A stretch of DNA of 37,571 bases, taken from contig NZ_AQWS01000026.1 in assembly GCF_000375405.1 (NCBI RefSeq), forward strand, positions 1 to 37,571, read 5' to 3'. This stretch comes from Bacteroides propionicifaciens DSM 19291 = JCM 14649 (GTDB lineage: Bacteria > Bacteroidota > Bacteroidia > Bacteroidales > Bacteroidaceae). The notes under the pieces were generated by a model that was not told the origin of the DNA, made no database searches, and saw only the letters and a program-made list of their open reading frames with translations. Each line of letters begins with the position of its first letter. Within the stretch, counting starts at the first letter, position 1. This document shows positions 35,296 to 37,571 of this stretch, piece by piece. The translations under genes and the position numbers were made by a program.

Positions 35296-36390
35296 ATGAA
35301 AGTTAAGGAGATTTTGAATGCCCTTGAACGTTTTGCACCTCTGCCATTGCAGGATGGATTTGATAATTCCGGCCTGCAAATCGGATTGACAGAAGTGGAA
35401 GCTACAGGGGCTTTGTTGTGTCTAGACGTGACTGAAGAAGTGCTTGATGAAGCAATCCGAAAGGGCTGCAATATTATAATAGCTCATCATCCATTACTCT
35501 TCAAAGGGTATAAATCAATTACAGGTAAAGACTACATAGAACGATGTATCATCAAAGCAATAAAAAATGATGTTGTCATATATGCGGCTCATACAAACTT
35601 AGACAACGCTTGGGGTGGAGTTAACCACAAGATAGCTGAAAAACTAGGTCTTATAGAGGCTAAACCTCTAGCACCTAAAGCAGAGATGCTTAACAAACTA
35701 GTTACATTCGTCCCCACGAGTAAATCTGAAGAAATTCGTAAAGCGTTATTTGATGCTGGATGTGGCCATATAGGTAATTACGATTCTTGCAGCTTTACTG
35801 CTGAAGGTCAAGGAAGTTTTAGAGCCCTTGAAAACTCGAATCCGTATAGTGGATCAAAAAATGAACTACACTTCGAACCTGAAGTAAGAATAGAAACTGT
35901 CTTCCCCAAATACATCAAATCAAAAGTTGTAAAGGCTTTACTTGAGGTACATCCCTACGAGGAGGTAGCTTTTGATATCTACGAACTTGAAAATTCGTGG
36001 AGCCAAGTAGGAGCAGGCCTAATAGCTCAGCTCCCCGAAGCCATAGACGAAAAAGAATTTCTGCTCAAAATCAAAGAGACTTTTGGTGTAGGCTGTATCA
36101 AACACAGCTGTTTGAGAGGTAAGCCACTCCGCAGAGTCGCACTGTGTGGAGGATCGGGAGGTTTTCTGTTATCCAACGCCATTCAGGCTGGAGCAGACAT
36201 ATTTATTAGTGCAGAAATAAAATACCATGATTATTTCGGAAATGACGACAAAATATTAATAGCAGATATAGGACACTATGAGAGTGAGCAGTATACAAAA
36301 GAACTGTTTTATTCTATTATCAAAGATTTATTTCCTAATTTTGCAATCCATTTTACTGAGGTAAATACAAATCCAATTAAATATTTATAA
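35296..36390 (+). CDS. NIF3-like dinuclear metal protein
   Basis: A 364-aa member of the NIF3/DUF34 (GTP cyclohydrolase I type 2-like) family, which forms hexameric toroids with a two-metal site. Metal ligands are visible: H64/H65 in IIAHHPLLFKG, D103 with H99 in AAHTNLDNAWGG, and H327 with E331 in IGHYESEQ. The middle (about 125-235) holds the PII-like insertion found in the long form of the family (VTFVPTSKSEEIRKALFDAGCGHIGNYDSCSF, in two parts). Function in the cell is unsettled. It is 5 nt ahead of a zinc-ribbon gene with which it is commonly paired. A -7 element TAAATTTG lies at 35266-35273. Confidence 0.92.
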   Translation: MKVKEILNALERFAPLPLQDGFDNSGLQIGLTEVEATGALLCLDVTEEVLDEAIRKGCNIIIAHHPLLFKGYKSITGKDYIERCIIKAIKNDVVIYAAHTNLDNAWGGVNHKIAEKLGLIEAKPLAPKAEMLNKLVTFVPTSKSEEIRKALFDAGCGHIGNYDSCSFTAEGQGSFRALENSNPYSGSKNELHFEPEVRIETVFPKYIKSKVVKALLEVHPYEEVAFDIYELENSWSQVGAGLIAQLPEAIDEKEFLLKIKETFGVGCIKHSCLRGKPLRRVALCGGSGGFLLSNAIQAGADIFISAEIKYHDYFGNDDKILIADIGHYESEQYTKELFYSIIKDLFPNFAIHFTEVNTNPIKYL

Positions 36391-36395
36391 AAACG

Positions 36396-37214
36396 ATGGC
36401 TAAAGAAACAAAAGAGTTAACTGTAGAAGAGAAATTAAAGATTCTATACGAACTACAGACTGTATTGTCTAAAGTTGACGATATTAAAACTCTTAGAGGA
36501 GAGCTTCCACTTGAAGTTCAAGATCTAGAGGATGAAATTGTAGGATTAAATACACGCATTGATAATATTAAAGCGGATATTGATCAATTGAAGACAGATG
36601 TAGCTACCAAAAAAGTAGATATTGAAACAGCTAAATCTCTTGTCGAGAAATATACAGAACAACAAAACAATGTTCGTAACAACCGTGAGTACGATCTTTT
36701 AGGCAAAGAAATTGAGTTCCAGACTCTAGAGGTTCAGCTTGCAGAAAAGCACATCAAAGAATTTGCTGCAGACCAAAAGAAAAAGTCCGAAGAACTTGAA
36801 GAAAGCAAACTATTTCTTGATGGACGTGCTAAAGATTTAGATCAAAAGAAGCAAGAGCTTGAAGATATTGTTTCTGAAACTAAGCAAGAAGAAGAAAAGC
36901 TAAGAGAGAAATCTAAAAAGCTTGAAGCCAAAATTGAACCACGTTTATTACTATCATTCAAACGTATCCGCAAAAATTCACGTAATGGATTGGGTATTGT
37001 TTATGTAGAGCGTGATGCTTGTGGAGGTTGTTTTAATAAAATTCCACCACAGAGACAACTGGATATTCGTTCACGTAAGAAAGTTATCGTTTGCGAATAT
37101 TGTGGTCGAATCATGATTGACCCAGAATTAGCTGGTGTTAAAATTGATGTTGTTGATACGAAGAAAAAGCCTGCTCGTAAGACAGCTGCTACTAAGAAGA
37201 AAAAAGAAGACTAA
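36396..37214 (+). CDS. Coiled-coil protein with C4 zinc ribbon
   Basis: A 272-aa protein of the DUF164/zf-RING_7 family. Residues about 20-190 form a long charged coiled coil (repeated ELEE, LEVQLAEKH, KKQELEDIVSE patterns). A zinc ribbon follows: C209xxC212 (ACGGCFNKIPPQRQ) and C233xxC236 (VCEYCGRI). The tail is Lys-rich. Family members are thought to bind nucleic acid; the exact role is unknown. It is 5 nt after the NIF3-like gene and almost certainly co-transcribed with it. Confidence 0.92.
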   Translation: MAKETKELTVEEKLKILYELQTVLSKVDDIKTLRGELPLEVQDLEDEIVGLNTRIDNIKADIDQLKTDVATKKVDIETAKSLVEKYTEQQNNVRNNREYDLLGKEIEFQTLEVQLAEKHIKEFAADQKKKSEELEESKLFLDGRAKDLDQKKQELEDIVSETKQEEEKLREKSKKLEAKIEPRLLLSFKRIRKNSRNGLGIVYVERDACGGCFNKIPPQRQLDIRSRKKVIVCEYCGRIMIDPELAGVKIDVVDTKKKPARKTAATKKKKED

Positions 37215-37259
37215 GCATTGCTTTCTATTTTATAGAAACCATGACTTAATCAAACAGAA

Positions 37260-37295
37260 TACGAGCATAAATTACTCCTGTAATTTATGCTCGTA
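37260..37295 (+). terminator. Hairpin after the zinc-ribbon gene, without T tail
   Basis: TACGAGCATAAATTAC (37260-37275) pairs perfectly over 16 bp with GTAATTTATGCTCGTA (37280-37295). Unlike the other terminators in this window it has no T-run; an insertion sequence begins about 8 nt later and may have displaced the tail. Confidence 0.6.
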
Positions 37296-37302
37296 AATAA
37301 TA

Positions 37303-37571
37303 AGACACCCTCTCATAAAGTGTGTAAGTTAAAATGATGGGCTTGGGTAACAACTTTACCTGAGCCGTTGTTTTATAATAAAAAACTTAGACATGTATGA
37401 AAACAGAAGATTTAATCCCCGATGAGTTCTTTAAACAGTTCAAAACAGGTGAAGAACTAAACAACTTCCTTAAGTCCATTCAAAAGCGAGGTATAGAGAA
37501 AATGCTCGAAGGTGAGCTGGATGCTCATTTAGATTATGACAAACACAGTCATAGAAAAGAGGATAATAGCC
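37303..37571 (+). mobile_element. IS256-family insertion sequence, left end (truncated by window)
   Basis: A probable terminal inverted repeat begins near 37303 with AGACACCCTCTCATAAAGTG, followed about 70 nt later by the start of an IS256-type transposase. The right end is outside the window, so the inverted repeat and target duplication cannot be checked. Confidence 0.75.
37397..37571 (+). CDS. IS256-family transposase, N-terminal part
   Basis: Mutator-type DDE transposase cut by the window edge after 58 codons. The start ATG at 37397 gives MKTEDLIPDEFFKQFKTGEE, and the piece contains EKMLEGELDAHLDYDKHSHRK, the well-known N-terminal signature of IS256-family transposases (EGE-x-D-x-HL-x-Y). 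The catalytic DDE residues lie downstream and are not visible. A nearby ATG at 37393 is in another frame and was not used. Confidence 0.88.
   Translation, partial: MKTEDLIPDEFFKQFKTGEELNNFLKSIQKRGIEKMLEGELDAHLDYDKHSHRKEDNS

Overview
The window comes from a low-GC member of the Bacteroidetes, most likely Bacteroidales. The evidence is a recurring -7 promoter element TAnnTTTG with no Shine-Dalgarno pattern, a serine palmitoyltransferase for bacterial sphingolipids, TonB-dependent receptors paired with surface lipoproteins, and a large type II-C Cas9. I cannot name the genus from the sequence alone.

Region 1 (1-7099) is a type II-C CRISPR-Cas locus. A CRISPR array (47-nt repeats, 30-nt spacers) runs off the left edge and is transcribed leftwards. 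A tracrRNA gene with a clean terminator sits at about 1296-1370, also leftwards, and cas9-cas1-cas2 form a tight rightward operon. Between array and tracrRNA lie a secreted-protein gene broken by one in-frame stop, and a structured stretch with a diverged, inverted, tracrRNA-like sequence next to the array. Every repeat contains a match to the Bacteroidetes promoter.

Region 2 (7111-18698) is mostly nutrient uptake. It has a sodium/amino-acid symporter; a cobalamin riboswitch leading a BtuB receptor, a BtuG-like propeller lipoprotein and two more lipoproteins; then a Fur/Zur-family regulator with a palindromic operator over its promoter, a ZnuD-like receptor and a His-rich DUF4625 lipoprotein (putative zinc uptake). 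A type II pantothenate kinase follows, convergent.

Region 3 (18825-27457) has a DUF486 membrane protein, a uracil permease behind a leader with a terminator just before the start codon (probable attenuation), an unknown 153-aa protein, and a membrane-lipid neighbourhood: serine palmitoyltransferase divergent from a diacylglycerol/sphingosine-type lipid kinase, then a two-component system and a PAP2 phosphatase.

Region 4 (27648-37571) has aspS-gtrA; an agmatine-to-putrescine pathway (DUF2148 protein, agmatine deiminase, N-carbamoylputrescine amidase); a FetAB-like ABC exporter; an unknown small protein; a GNAT acetyltransferase; the NIF3-like protein and zinc-ribbon coiled-coil pair; and the left end of an IS256-family insertion sequence cut by the window edge. 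I saw no rRNA or tRNA genes.
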